Source of the DNA: Mycobacterium sp.
Lineage (GTDB): Bacteria > Actinomycetota > Actinomycetes > Mycobacteriales > Mycobacteriaceae
Assembly (NCBI GenBank): GCA_025965815.1
Contig: JAOPWF010000383.1
Coordinates: 1-15,925 of the forward strand
DNA: 15,925 bases
Reading direction: 5' to 3'
The notes under the pieces are model-generated. The model saw only the letters and a program-made list of their open reading frames with translations, did no database searches and had not been told where the DNA came from. A program made the position numbers and the translations under genes. Below are positions 7,657-15,523 of the stretch, one piece after another; position 1 is the first letter of the stretch; each line of letters begins with the position of its first letter.

Positions 7657-8159
7657 ACCCGCTCCAATCGGTACAAGATCTCCTCGAGCGCGGCCCGGCC
7701 CGGCCCGGGCTCACGACCACCGGTTCGCGCGATGTTCCCCGGATCCACCCACTGCCACAGGTCCGCGCCGAAGAGCATCCGACCGGTGGCCTGGAACGCC
7801 GCCGGGTCTTTGGTCTGCCGCTGGCTTGTTGCCATCGCGAACTCCCGCGCAAGCCTGGGGCGCAGGTGCCGATCCCAATCGGCTCTGCTGGACTCCGACC
7901 AACGAATCAACGTCTGGGTTCGGGACATCCAGCGCCGCAACGACTCCGCTGGATCGTTGGACACGGGCTCGTCCGGCGGCGGCTTGGCCGCGTCTGCCAG
8001 CAGCCAGCGCACAGTGAGCAGCACGGCGGCACCCGCGCCGCCCGATACCCACAGCGCGAACCGGCGATCGGGCTGGAAGATCGCATACAACTCGACTCCC
8101 ACTATGACGCAAAGGCTCACAGCCATGAGCGTCCCCAAGTCGCTCCGGACCCCCTTCAT
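7653..8159 (-). CDS. Small membrane protein of the moxR3 operon (Rv3165c-like)
   Basis: 168 residues, starting in an ATGA overlap with the upstream gene and ending in an ATGA overlap with moxR3, so it is a core member of the operon. Two hydrophobic helices lie near the N-terminus (LGTLMAVSLCVIVGVELYAI and LWVSGGAGAAVLLTVRWLLA). A cytoplasmic or exported, charged domain of about 110 residues follows, rich in Arg, Trp and Gln and with no recognised enzyme motif. It corresponds by position to Rv3165c. The function is unknown; the context suggests an accessory subunit of the MoxR/DUF58 membrane system. Confidence 0.75.
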   Translation of the reverse strand: MKGVRSDLGTLMAVSLCVIVGVELYAIFQPDRRFALWVSGGAGAAVLLTVRWLLADAAKPPPDEPVSNDPAESLRRWMSRTQTLIRWSESSRADWDRHLRPRLAREFAMATSQRQTKDPAAFQATGRMLFGADLWQWVDPGNIARTGGREPGPGRAALEEILYRLERV

Positions 8160-9103
8160 GTCACGCTCCGCAATTCAGCCAGGACCAACCGAAGCACCCG
8201 CACAGCGACCTCGCGATGTCCCTCGCTCATCACGTGCGGACTGAACCGCGCCTCGGCGAAAAGGTCGACCAGTTCCGTTGCGCTGTCGGCACGCAGCGCA
8301 CCATGCTCGACCGCCCGGGCCAACACTTCCGATGGAGTGTCGGAATCCTGCGGTACCGCGCCCGGAGCGTTCGCGAGTCCCTCCTCCATCGCCGCGTAGC
8401 ACGCGATTATCGCGTCCCGCGGTTCGCGGCTGAGGTCCCCGATCTCGGCCAGTCCGAGTTCCGCAGCCAGCGCGAGCGATCCCGATCCAGGTGCCGAGGA
8501 GACAGGCGCGAAAGTATCGTCAGCTGCGAGGTATGGATCGACGCGCCGCCGCCTGCGGGAGGCGACAGCCGTTGCCATGGCGAACAGCACGAGCAAGACC
8601 GCCGAGGCCCCAACGAAAAAACCAAATGCGATTCCGTCTGCCTCCGGAGGTGCCGCGGACGGCGGCGGGGTGGGTGGCGCGGTCGGTGCAGCGGTACTCG
8701 GACCCGGAACAGCGGCGAGTGGATCGACACTGTGCCGCAGGTCCAGTCGTGCGAGCAGGATGACGATCAGTAGCCAGGCCAGGATGACGCCGAGTCCGAT
8801 CAGCAAGAACCGCCACTTCAGCCGCAACCGTTTGCCGCCAAGCGCACCAGGCAGCCCGCCAGCGGTGACTGCCGTCGTGCGTGGATCGCGTAGCGACGCG
8901 ATTTTTGCGATCACGATGATCACCACCGACACACCGAGCAGGGCGACGACGGCAAACACGCTGGCCGGACTGTCGGTCGGCTGCTCGCGCGATGCGCCCT
9001 GCCCGTCGGGCAGATACCCGCGCAACGCCGCGGCCGCGAAGACGAGGAGCGCGATCACGACCGCCACGCGCCCTGTCCCCTTGTCGATACCGGCCATCGG
9101 CAC
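8156..9103 (-). CDS. DUF4129 multi-pass membrane protein (Rv3166c-like)
   Basis: 315 residues from GTG 9103; ATG 9097 two codons later is an equally possible start, and neither has a strong ribosome site. Four predicted membrane helices: VIALLVFAAAALRGYL, VFAVVALLGVSVVIIVIAKI, LLIGLGVILAWLLIVILLA and, after a Pro/Ala/Thr-rich linker, FFVGASAVLLVLFAMATAVA. A basic RRRRR stop-transfer follows, then a C-terminal helical region starting IACYAAMEEGLANA that fits DUF4129. DUF4129 domains occur in MoxR/DUF58/transglutaminase clusters. It is the first gene of the five-gene moxR3 operon, so the promoter should lie in the 182 bp between it and modA. Confidence 0.8.
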   Translation of the reverse strand: MPMAGIDKGTGRVAVVIALLVFAAAALRGYLPDGQGASREQPTDSPASVFAVVALLGVSVVIIVIAKIASLRDPRTTAVTAGGLPGALGGKRLRLKWRFLLIGLGVILAWLLIVILLARLDLRHSVDPLAAVPGPSTAAPTAPPTPPPSAAPPEADGIAFGFFVGASAVLLVLFAMATAVASRRRRRVDPYLAADDTFAPVSSAPGSGSLALAAELGLAEIGDLSREPRDAIIACYAAMEEGLANAPGAVPQDSDTPSEVLARAVEHGALRADSATELVDLFAEARFSPHVMSEGHREVAVRVLRLVLAELRSVT

Positions 9104-9285
9104 ACCACTCGACTTGTTGCTCGCCGCGGTTGCGGCTTGGGCTTACCCCATCGTGGCACGTAATGCCGTTCCCGAGGCCGGAAACGTGGTCACCGATGAC
9201 GGGCTCTCCGACGGGCACGGCGCCGGGCTGGGACGCGATGCCGGCGTTCATTCCGCGCTAGCGGCGAACTCAGCGCCTCAGCGCC

Positions 9286-10083
9286 TCAGGGCCTGGCGAA
9301 GCCAGCCTTGTTCAGGACCTTCTCTCCGGCATCGCCGGTCACCAGATCGACGAACTGGCGTGCGAGATCAGGATTCTTGGACTCCTTGAGGACCGCGATC
9401 GGATAGATGTTGACCGCACCCACGGCTTCAGGGAATGCGACCGAAGCGACCTTGTCACCGGCGCCCATTGCGTCAGTGACGTAGACCAGCCCGGCGTCGG
9501 CCTGGCCGGTGGTCACCTTGCCAAGGACGTCGGTGACCGAGGATTCCTCGCTGACCGGGGACAACTTCACGCCGGTGGCCTGTTCTACCTTCTGGGTGGC
9601 TGCTCCGCACGGCACCGGTGGCGCACCCACGACGACGTTCAGGCCGGGCTTCGTCAGATCCCGAAAGGACGTGATGTTCTTCGGATTGCCGGGCGCAACG
9701 GCGATGGTCAGCGTGTTCGACGCAAAGTTCACCGCGTCGCCGGCCAGCAGACCCGCTTGGGCGGCCTTATCCATGTTCTTGGCGTCGGCCGAGGCGAACA
9801 GGTCGGCGGGTGCGCCCTCAGCCAACTGGGTGACCAGATCGGAGGAGCCGGCAAAGGAGAACTCCACCGACGCACCAGGATTGTCGGTTTTGAATTGTTC
9901 GCCGATATCGGTAAAGGACTGCTTCAGCGAAGCCGCCGCAAAGACAATGATTTTCCCGGATGCCTCGGCGGTCGTTGATGAGGCCGCGGACGTGGAGCCC
10001 GACGACTGGGTCGACGAGCCGCAGCCACTGACCAGCGCCAGGGACAGGACGCCGGCCACGGCCAGTCCGATCGAGCCATTCAT
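9286..10083 (-). CDS. modA: Molybdate ABC transporter substrate-binding lipoprotein
   Basis: 265 residues. The N-terminus is a lipoprotein signal with lipobox LVSGC (Cys21), although the usual positive residues before the hydrophobic core are absent. A Ser/Thr-rich linker (22-42) leads to the periplasmic binding fold: IIVFAAASLKQSF, EFSFAGSSDLVTQLAEGAPA, DLFASAD, SSVTDVLGKV and AGLVYVTDA are the conserved ModA segments, including the serines and tyrosine that bind the MoO4 oxyanion. It captures molybdate at the cell surface for the ModBC permease. The start codon overlaps the stop of the HTH-TOBE gene (ATGA), so the two are coupled. No modB or modC follows: 182 bp downstream begins the moxR3 operon. 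Overall the sequence fits mycobacterial ModA closely. Confidence 0.92.
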   Translation of the reverse strand: MNGSIGLAVAGVLSLALVSGCGSSTQSSGSTSAASSTTAEASGKIIVFAAASLKQSFTDIGEQFKTDNPGASVEFSFAGSSDLVTQLAEGAPADLFASADAKNMDKAAQAGLLAGDAVNFASNTLTIAVAPGNPKNITSFRDLTKPGLNVVVGAPPVPCGAATQKVEQATGVKLSPVSEESSVTDVLGKVTTGQADAGLVYVTDAMGAGDKVASVAFPEAVGAVNIYPIAVLKESKNPDLARQFVDLVTGDAGEKVLNKAGFARP

Positions 10084-10487
10084 TTGTCTCGTCCGGGAGT
10101 TTCGACGATCACGGTGGTGGCCTTGACGACGGCGACGGCGATACTGCCTGGCTCGAGCTTCAGCTCACGCACCGCGTCGGCGCTCATCAGGGAAACGACA
10201 GTGAATGGCCCGCACTGCATTTCGACATGGGCCATCACCTTGTCGGTGATCACCCTGGTGACCAGACCGACGAAACGGTTGCGCGCCGAGCTACCGACGC
10301 CGAGTGGATCGTGCGGCAACGGAGCGGCGTTGGTGCGCGCGAATTCCGCGAGGGTGTCCCCCGCGATTACCTTCCGGCCGGATTGGTCCTGGCCGGCCGG
10401 CAGGCTGCCGTCGTCGATCCATCGCCGCACTGTGTCGTCGCTGACGCCCAGCAGTTCGGCCGCCTCGCGGATCCGGATCATCGACAC
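10080..10487 (-). CDS. HTH-TOBE molybdenum-responsive DNA-binding protein
   Basis: 135 residues from GTG 10487 (ATG 10481 is an alternative). The N-terminal MerR/excisionase-type helix-turn-helix covers about residues 5-35 (REAAELLGVSDDTVRRWID). A single Mop/TOBE domain covers about residues 66-129, opening with the typical SARNRFVGLVTRV, then VMAHVEMQCGPFTVVSLMSA and ending AVAVVKATTVIVE. TOBE domains bind molybdate or tungstate at oligomer interfaces. This architecture is found beside molybdate transporter genes, where such proteins act as molybdenum sensors or storage proteins. The ATGA overlap with modA makes a two-gene unit. That it regulates modA is inference; no operator was identified with confidence. 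Confidence 0.82.
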   Translation of the reverse strand: MSMIRIREAAELLGVSDDTVRRWIDDGSLPAGQDQSGRKVIAGDTLAEFARTNAAPLPHDPLGVGSSARNRFVGLVTRVITDKVMAHVEMQCGPFTVVSLMSADAVRELKLEPGSIAVAVVKATTVIVETPGRDK

Positions 10488-10599
10488 CGCCGGATCCTAT
10501 CCACAATGACGCTGGAGATACAGCCAAAACGTCCGAGGATGCAGGCGAAATAGGCGTCTCTATCCGCGTCTGCGGCGATAATGGCCGAAGGCGGCGCGG

Positions 10600-11307
10600 T
10601 TACGGCTCGCCGATATCGAGCAGCTCCTCGTGAAAGCCTCCGATCTGAAGGGGCCGGTCGACGAGGTGGACCTCGAGGATCCAGTGACACAGTTGGCCGG
10701 CCCGGTCCAGGCGGCGCATCGGCCGATCGGAGCCGGGCGCGATATAAGACTCGACGTCGTCGCCGCTGATCTTCTCATGCGGGAACTGCCCCACCAAGTG
10801 CCCGGCGATGGTGCCGCCGAACTCCCATCCGGCCCGTTCGCTCAGCTCGACCATGTGGGCGAAGAGTTGCTCGCCCGTCACATCGGGATGCGCGTCGAAG
10901 AAGCGTCGGCCTGCCTGCCACACAACAGGCAGATCCTCGCGGAGCCGGAGCTTGACCGGATCATTTCCCAGGACGAAAGTGCGACCGAAATCCGCTTCCC
11001 ACTCCTCGAAGATCGGCCCGAAGTCGCAGAACACGACATCGTCATCGGCGATGACCCGATCAGGCGGATTCTCCCGATAGGGCTGCAGGGTATTCGGGCC
11101 GGCCCGCACGACGCGTTTGTGCCAGAAGCGGTCCACACTGAACAGATCGGCCGCCAGGTCCCGGATGGCGTCGCTGGCCTGGCGCTCAGTGATCCCGGGG
11201 ACGACGATGTCACGGTGTTCGATTTCGGCGAACAACTGCGCCGCTTTGTCCTGCGCATCGAGCAACCGCACCGTGCGCATCTGCTCGTCCTCGACTCGCT
11301 CGCTCAC
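10600..11307 (-). CDS. M24 metallopeptidase-family protein (aminopeptidase P / creatinase fold)
   Basis: 235 residues from GTG 11307; ATG 11280 (MRTVRLLD), preceded by GAGG, is a plausible alternative. Only the C-terminal pita-bread domain is present. The five metal ligands of the M24 family can be aligned: D95 (VVFCDFGPIF), D106 (WEADFGRTF), H170 (IAGHLVGQFPHE), E212 (ILEVHLVD) and E228 (GFHEELLDIGE). There is a conserved upstream His in FWHKRVVRAGPNT. Members hydrolyse X-Pro or related amide bonds using two Mn/Fe/Co ions, but some are non-peptidase relatives, so the substrate is open. The gene stands alone on the minus strand, 112 bp before the HTH-TOBE gene, with no obvious link to molybdate uptake. 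Confidence 0.82.
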   Translation of the reverse strand: MSERVEDEQMRTVRLLDAQDKAAQLFAEIEHRDIVVPGITERQASDAIRDLAADLFSVDRFWHKRVVRAGPNTLQPYRENPPDRVIADDDVVFCDFGPIFEEWEADFGRTFVLGNDPVKLRLREDLPVVWQAGRRFFDAHPDVTGEQLFAHMVELSERAGWEFGGTIAGHLVGQFPHEKISGDDVESYIAPGSDRPMRRLDRAGQLCHWILEVHLVDRPLQIGGFHEELLDIGEP

Positions 11308-11382
11308 GACCCGATGCTAACAATGCCGGGAACTGGTGGCCGACCGAAAGGTTAGAGCCCGATACGAAACTCGTTCACGGGC

Positions 11383-12069
11383 TCAGGCGGCGGTGGCCTC
11401 GACGAGGCTGAACGGTGAGGCGGTTTCTAGCACCCGGGTCATCCGGAGTCCGGCTTGCGCAAGTAGCCGGCCGTATTCGGCTGCGGTGCGTTCGCGGGCC
11501 GCCGCATCGAGCAGCATCTCCAAATCCAGCCAATTACCGATGAATTCGCGATTGTGCCGCGGAATCACGGACTCTACCAGCAACACTGTCGCGCCGGGGT
11601 GGGCTGCCGCGCGCACACTACGCAAGATCTCCACCGCTTTGTTGTCGGGCCAGTCGTGGATGATGTTCTTCAGGATGTAGGCGTCGCCACCGCCTGGGAC
11701 GCTGTCGAAGAACGACCCGTCCGCAATACGTACCCGATCGGCAACGTTGTACTTGCGCAGAAGATCCGGGGCGCCTGCGGTTACCTGTGGCAAGTCGAAG
11801 AGAACACCCTGCGCGGTTGGTGTCGCCGCCAGGATGCCCGCCAGTAGTCGGCCGCGCCCGCCGCCGACATCGACGATCGTGGGATAGACGCTGAAGTCGT
11901 AGCCGGCGACTACCGGTGCCACCGTCAATTCGGAAAAGCTGGTCATTGCCTGATTGAAGATCTCGGCAAGTTCGGGATCCTCAGCGAGGTAGTCGAAGCC
12001 TTCCTTGCCGTGTATCAAGGGGATCATCGCCTTGCCCGTCCTGACCGGCTCCACCAGGTAGCTCATGTT
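11383..12069 (-). pseudogene. SAM-dependent O-methyltransferase missing its N-terminal domain
   Basis: About 228 codons match the catalytic half of the hydroxyneurosporene / plant-type O-methyltransferase family: VRTGKAM at the domain entry, SAM motif I IVDVGGGRGRLLAG, then FFDSVPGGGDAYILKNIIHD with the catalytic-type His-Asp-Trp (IIHDWPD), and LDLEMLLDAAARERTAAEY near the end. The N-terminal winged-helix dimerisation domain of about 100 residues is missing. The open frame actually continues upstream to an ATG at 12390, giving a 335-residue chimera whose first ~107 residues are antisense to a CoA-transferase scrap and to unassigned DNA. Dimerisation is normally needed for activity, so I call it broken. 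The catalytic half itself carries no frameshift, so the truncation may be recent. Confidence 0.72.
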
Positions 12070-12156
12070 CTGGAGAAGTGGGGCCTGGATCCTAAGCGAC
12101 TTCACGGCCTCAATCCGGCACTGATCATGCTGCGGGTTAGCGGCTTTGGCCAGACC
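12070..12156 (+). pseudogene. Internal scrap of a CaiB/BaiF family III CoA-transferase
   Basis: 29 codons on the plus strand read LEKWGLDPKRLHGLNPALIM followed by LRVSGFGQT. This is the conserved segment that follows the catalytic Asp region in CaiB/BaiF CoA-transferases (usual form LxxxNPxLIxxRxSGFGQTGP). The match begins just at the break in the methyltransferase and ends before the expected Gly-Pro. Both sides of the enzyme are missing. It shows that at least two rearrangements met here. Confidence 0.65.
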
Positions 12157-12466
12157 GCGGGTACGCAGGGAGTGCAGGGGCAGGCTCTTGGTGGTGCGGG
12201 CGCGGTCACGATCTTGCGGCATGTCCGCAGCTCTTGGCGAGCTCGGTCTGAGGGCGCGGCCTGGTAGGCGCGGACGGCGGCGGGAGGGTGTTGGGTAGCC
12301 GCGTGGTAATCGCCTTGGCTCAGGCCGCGTCTGCGCTGTTGAGCGTCTGTGAGGATGCCGAGTATCGGGTCGGTAATCGTCGTTGAGCAAGCCGATGGGC
12401 TGGTTGGCCCGGCTTGGGTTTGATCTTGGTGGTCTGCACCGTCAGTGTGTCGAGGAACTGATGGGT
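12157..12466. other. Unassigned DNA between the CoA-transferase scrap and the mobile element
   Basis: About 310 bp. Long open frames exist on the minus strand but their translations are low-complexity Arg/Pro/Ala strings typical of antisense GC-rich DNA, and none resembles a known protein. It could be the outer left part of the mobile element or remains of another insertion sequence. No clear inverted-repeat partner was found at the right-hand side. Confidence 0.4.
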
Positions 12467-12515
12467 GCACGGCGCCCCCGCTGATTTCTTGGCCGAGACC
12501 TCGGGAGCGCCGTGC
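12467..12515. repeat. 14 bp inverted repeat (hairpin) before the DUF6431-like gene
   Basis: GCACGGCGCCCCCG (12467-12480) pairs with CGGGAGCGCCGTGC (12502-12515) at 13 of 14 positions, with a 21 nt loop. It lies 18 nt before the ATG of the first transposon gene. It may be a transposase or regulator binding site, an attenuator, or part of the element's left end. Confidence 0.6.
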
Positions 12516-12533
12516 GTAGTGCGAAAGGCACTG

Positions 12534-13190
12534 ATGGTCACGGTAGAGGTCGATCCCGTTCGCGTCGAGTCCCGGTTGGCCGCTGGTGAGGTGTCGTGCC
12601 CGTCGTGTCCGGACGGGGTGTTGACGGGGTGGGGTTTCGCCCGTTCTCGACCGGTGGCCGGGATGTCGGAGTCGGTCCGACCTCGTCGGTCGCGATGCCG
12701 TTCGTGTTTGGTGACGCATGTGTTGTTGCCGGTGACGTTGTTGCTGCGCAGGGCCTATCTGGCGGATCTGATCTGGGCGGCGTTGGTGGCCAAGGCCGCC
12801 GGTGCGGGGCATCGTCTGGTCGGGCAGCGATTGGGCATTCCGGCCGGGACGGTTCGTGGCTGGTTGCGGGTGATCGAGGGGCGCGCGGCGGTGGTGCGTA
12901 ATTGGTTCGTGGCGGTCGCGGTCACTGCGGGGGTGGATGTGTCGATACCGAAGGCGACCGGGTCGGGGTGCGGGGATGTGCTGGCTGCAGTCGGTGCGGC
13001 CAGAGCCGCGATCGCGGCGCGGTTCGGCGATGGCTCGGTCCTCGGTGCGGTGACGGCGGCCCGGGTCGCTGCCGGGTGCAGCGGTGGGCGGCTGTTGTCC
13101 CCGGGATGGCCACCGGTGCCCGCAGCGGTTCGCGCAACACGAACTGACCCTGACATCGGCGGCGGGGATGGTTCATCGTCGCGGGGGTGA
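12534..13190 (+). CDS. Zinc-ribbon / HTH transposon accessory protein (DUF6431-like)
   Basis: 218 residues from ATG 12534, chosen because GAAAGG lies about 5 nt upstream; a GTG at 12465 would place the start within the hairpin. Two CxxC pairs, C22-x2-C25 and C55-x2-C58, form a probable zinc ribbon. A helix-turn-helix follows at about residues 90-117 (HRLVGQRLGIPAGTVRGWLR), and then an Ala/Gly-rich C-terminal part with no known motif. The layout fits proteins annotated as DUF6431 that accompany DDE transposases with an AAA+ partner. A role in recognising transposon ends or controlling expression is inference. It is the first gene of the three, 30 bp before the transposase. Confidence 0.65.
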   Translation: MVTVEVDPVRVESRLAAGEVSCPSCPDGVLTGWGFARSRPVAGMSESVRPRRSRCRSCLVTHVLLPVTLLLRRAYLADLIWAALVAKAAGAGHRLVGQRLGIPAGTVRGWLRVIEGRAAVVRNWFVAVAVTAGVDVSIPKATGSGCGDVLAAVGAARAAIAARFGDGSVLGAVTAARVAAGCSGGRLLSPGWPPVPAAVRATRTDPDIGGGDGSSSRG

Positions 13191-13220
13191 CTGCCCGGCA
13201 ACGGGTTTGGGCGGCACCGC

Positions 13221-14711
13221 GTGATGCGAGGAGCCATCGAGTTGTCCAGTGAGGATGAGAAGCGACGGGAACGAGGCCACGCGGTCGGGTTGTTCCGGTA
13301 TCAGTTGATCTGCCCCGCCTTGGATGCGGGGTTGTCGACGAAGGCCCGTGGCCGGCTGGTCCGCGAGATCGCCGCCCGTGATCACGTCGACCCGTTCGGA
13401 TCCCGGGTGCGCTATTCCCGCGACACGCTGGACCGGTGGATCCGCCGCTACCGCGCCGGCGGGTTCACCGAACTCATTCCCTCGCCGCGAACGGCGTCGC
13501 CGCGCACCGACACCGCAACCTTGGAGATGGCGGCCGCACTCAAGCGGGAGAACCCGGCCCGGACCGCCGCGCAGGTGCAGCGCATCCTGCGGGCCAGCGC
13601 GGGCTGGTCGCCATCGGAATCGACACTGCTGCGCCACTTTCACCGCCTGGAGCTGATCGGCCCGGCCGCCGCCGACACCGCGGTGGTGTTCGGCCGGTTC
13701 GAAGCCGAGAACCCGAATGACCGCTGGACCGGGGATGCGTTGCACGGCCCGAAGCTTGGTGGCCGCAAAACCTATTTGTTCGCGTTCCTCGACGATCACT
13801 CCCGGCTGATCTGCGGCTACCGGTTCGGGTTCGCCGAGGACACCGTGCGCCTCGGAGTCGCGTTGGAACCGGCGCTGGCCTGCCACGGGGTTCCGGCCAG
13901 CGTGTATGTCGACAACGGGTCGGCGTTCGTGGATGCCTGGCTGTTGCGGGCGTGCGCGAAACTTGGCATCCGGCTGGTGCACTCGACCCCGCACCGGCCT
14001 CAGGGCCGCGGGAAGATCGAACGGTTCTTCCGCACCGTGCGTGAGCAGTTCCTCGTCGAGGTCGCCGACACCACCGCGCAGGAGCTAGCCGCAGCGGGCA
14101 TCGATCACCGCAGCGCCCTGTTGGAACTCAACCGGCTGCTGACCGGGTGGATCGAAACCGAGTACCACCGCAGGGTGCATTCAGAGACTGGACAGAGCCC
14201 ATTGGATCGGTGGGACGCCGGGTGGGTGCGGCTGGGCCGCACCGCGGCGATGCCCACAGGGGCGGATCTGACCGAGGCGTTCCTGTGGTCGGAATTCCGG
14301 ACGGTCACCCGAACCGCCACGGTGTCGTTGCACGGCAACACCTTCCAGGTCGATCAGGCGTTGGTCGGCCGCAAGGTGGAGTTGGTGTTCTCCCCGTTCG
14401 ACATGGAAACCGTCGAGGTCCGCTACCGCGATGTCTCTCACGGTCGCGCCGTGGCGCACCACATCACCCGCCACGTTCACCCCAAGGCCCGACCGGAAAC
14501 ACCGGAGCCACCGGTACCCCCGGCGACGGGGATCGACTATCTGGAGTTGACCGCCCGGACCCATCACGAGCAGGTCCGCAATGACCGGCGGATCGGATAC
14601 GACGCCCTGTTCAGCGGCCGGGTCGACGGCAACGCCGACGCCGACGGCGAGCAGATCCCGGGGCAGCTGAGCATCGAGGACATCATCGACCGGAACGGAA
14701 CATCGGCATGA
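13221..14711 (+). CDS. DDE integrase-type transposase
   Basis: 496 residues if read from GTG 13221; ATG 13224 is adjacent, but TTG 13242 has the best ribosome site (GAGGAG at 13228-13233, 8 nt spacing), so the true start is open. An N-terminal HTH region includes DTLDRWIRRYRAGGFTEL. The rve-type catalytic core shows D172 (DRWTGDALHGP), D231 (VYVDNGSAF) and E267 (GKIERFFRT) with exactly 35 residues between the last two, the retroviral-integrase/IS481/Mu spacing. A Mu-transposase-like beta-barrel segment follows (TVSLHGNTFQVDQALVGRKV). All catalytic residues and the frame are intact, so it could be active. The adjoining ATPase and zinc-ribbon genes separate it from simple IS481 elements and place it closer to TniA-like systems. 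Confidence 0.88.
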   Translation: MMRGAIELSSEDEKRRERGHAVGLFRYQLICPALDAGLSTKARGRLVREIAARDHVDPFGSRVRYSRDTLDRWIRRYRAGGFTELIPSPRTASPRTDTATLEMAAALKRENPARTAAQVQRILRASAGWSPSESTLLRHFHRLELIGPAAADTAVVFGRFEAENPNDRWTGDALHGPKLGGRKTYLFAFLDDHSRLICGYRFGFAEDTVRLGVALEPALACHGVPASVYVDNGSAFVDAWLLRACAKLGIRLVHSTPHRPQGRGKIERFFRTVREQFLVEVADTTAQELAAAGIDHRSALLELNRLLTGWIETEYHRRVHSETGQSPLDRWDAGWVRLGRTAAMPTGADLTEAFLWSEFRTVTRTATVSLHGNTFQVDQALVGRKVELVFSPFDMETVEVRYRDVSHGRAVAHHITRHVHPKARPETPEPPVPPATGIDYLELTARTHHEQVRNDRRIGYDALFSGRVDGNADADGEQIPGQLSIEDIIDRNGTSA

Positions 14712-15523
14712 GTATTCAACGGCTGCAATCGTATTACGGTTTCACCCGCATGCCGTTCGGGCGAGGGCTGGCCCCGGCGATGCTGCACCGCCACGCCGGC
14801 CACGCCGAAGCCGTCGCCCGGATCACCTGGTGCGTGGACCAACACGCGATCGGAGTGATCACCGGGGAGGTCGGCGCCGGCAAGACCGTCGCCATCCGGG
14901 CCGCGACCGCCGCACTAGACCCGGCGCGGCACGTCATCATCTACCTACCCAACCCCTCGGTTGGGGTGCGGGGCATGTTGCATCACATCGTGACCGCACT
15001 GGGGCGGGTGCCGAACTTCTACACCGCGACCCTGGCACCGCAAGCCGCCGACGCCCTGGCCGCCGAGCACGCCGAACGCGGCCGCACCCCGGTCGTGGTC
15101 ATCGACGAGGCGCATCTGCTCGACAACGCGCAGATGGAAGCGATCCGGATGTTGACCAACCACGACATGGACTCGGGATCGCCGTTCGCGGCGCTGCTCG
15201 TCGGGCAACCAACCTTGCGGCACCGGCTGCGGCTCGGAGTGCTCGCCGCGCTCGATCAGCGCATCGCCGTGCGCTACGCATTGGACGGGATGGCGCCAGC
15301 CGATACCACCGACTACATCGGTCATCACTGCAAGATCGCCGGCCGCACCGATCCGTTGTTCTCCGATGACGCGGTGACGTTGATCCACAACGCGGCCCGC
15401 GGGTATCCGCGGGCGGTCAACAACCTCGCGGTGCATGCATTGACTGCCGCGTTCGCCGCGAAGACAGCGATCGTCGACGAGAAGTCCGCCCGCATCGCCG
15501 TCACCGAAAGTGGCCACGACTGA
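14708..15523 (+). CDS. Transposition-associated AAA+ ATPase (ExeA/TniB-like)
   Basis: 271 residues from ATG 14708, overlapping the transposase stop by 4 bp (ATGA), which implies coupled translation. Walker A is GEVGAGKT (residues 53-60) and Walker B VVVIDEAHLL (129-138, D133-E134). Sensor 1 lies in the LLVGQPTLRHRLR segment, and a sensor-2-like GYPRAVNNLAVHAL near residue 240. The N-terminal YYGFTRMPFGRG is typical of ExeA-type ATPases. In related transposons (Mu B, TnsC, TniB, IstB) the ATPase forms ATP-dependent filaments or rings on target DNA and activates the transposase; the same role is inferred here. The frame is intact. Confidence 0.87.
   Translation: MSIQRLQSYYGFTRMPFGRGLAPAMLHRHAGHAEAVARITWCVDQHAIGVITGEVGAGKTVAIRAATAALDPARHVIIYLPNPSVGVRGMLHHIVTALGRVPNFYTATLAPQAADALAAEHAERGRTPVVVIDEAHLLDNAQMEAIRMLTNHDMDSGSPFAALLVGQPTLRHRLRLGVLAALDQRIAVRYALDGMAPADTTDYIGHHCKIAGRTDPLFSDDAVTLIHNAARGYPRAVNNLAVHALTAAFAAKTAIVDEKSARIAVTESGHD

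Noticed and set aside
9104..9285. Looked for modB, a riboswitch or a clear promoter between modA and the moxR3 operon
   Set aside because: No transporter sequence, no molybdenum-cofactor riboswitch fold and no convincing -35/-10 pair; only a weak GC-rich stem without a T tract.
12102..12812. 236-codon minus-strand frame across the left side of the transposon
   Set aside because: Low-complexity Arg/Pro/Thr/His translation running antisense to the zinc-ribbon gene; no family resemblance.
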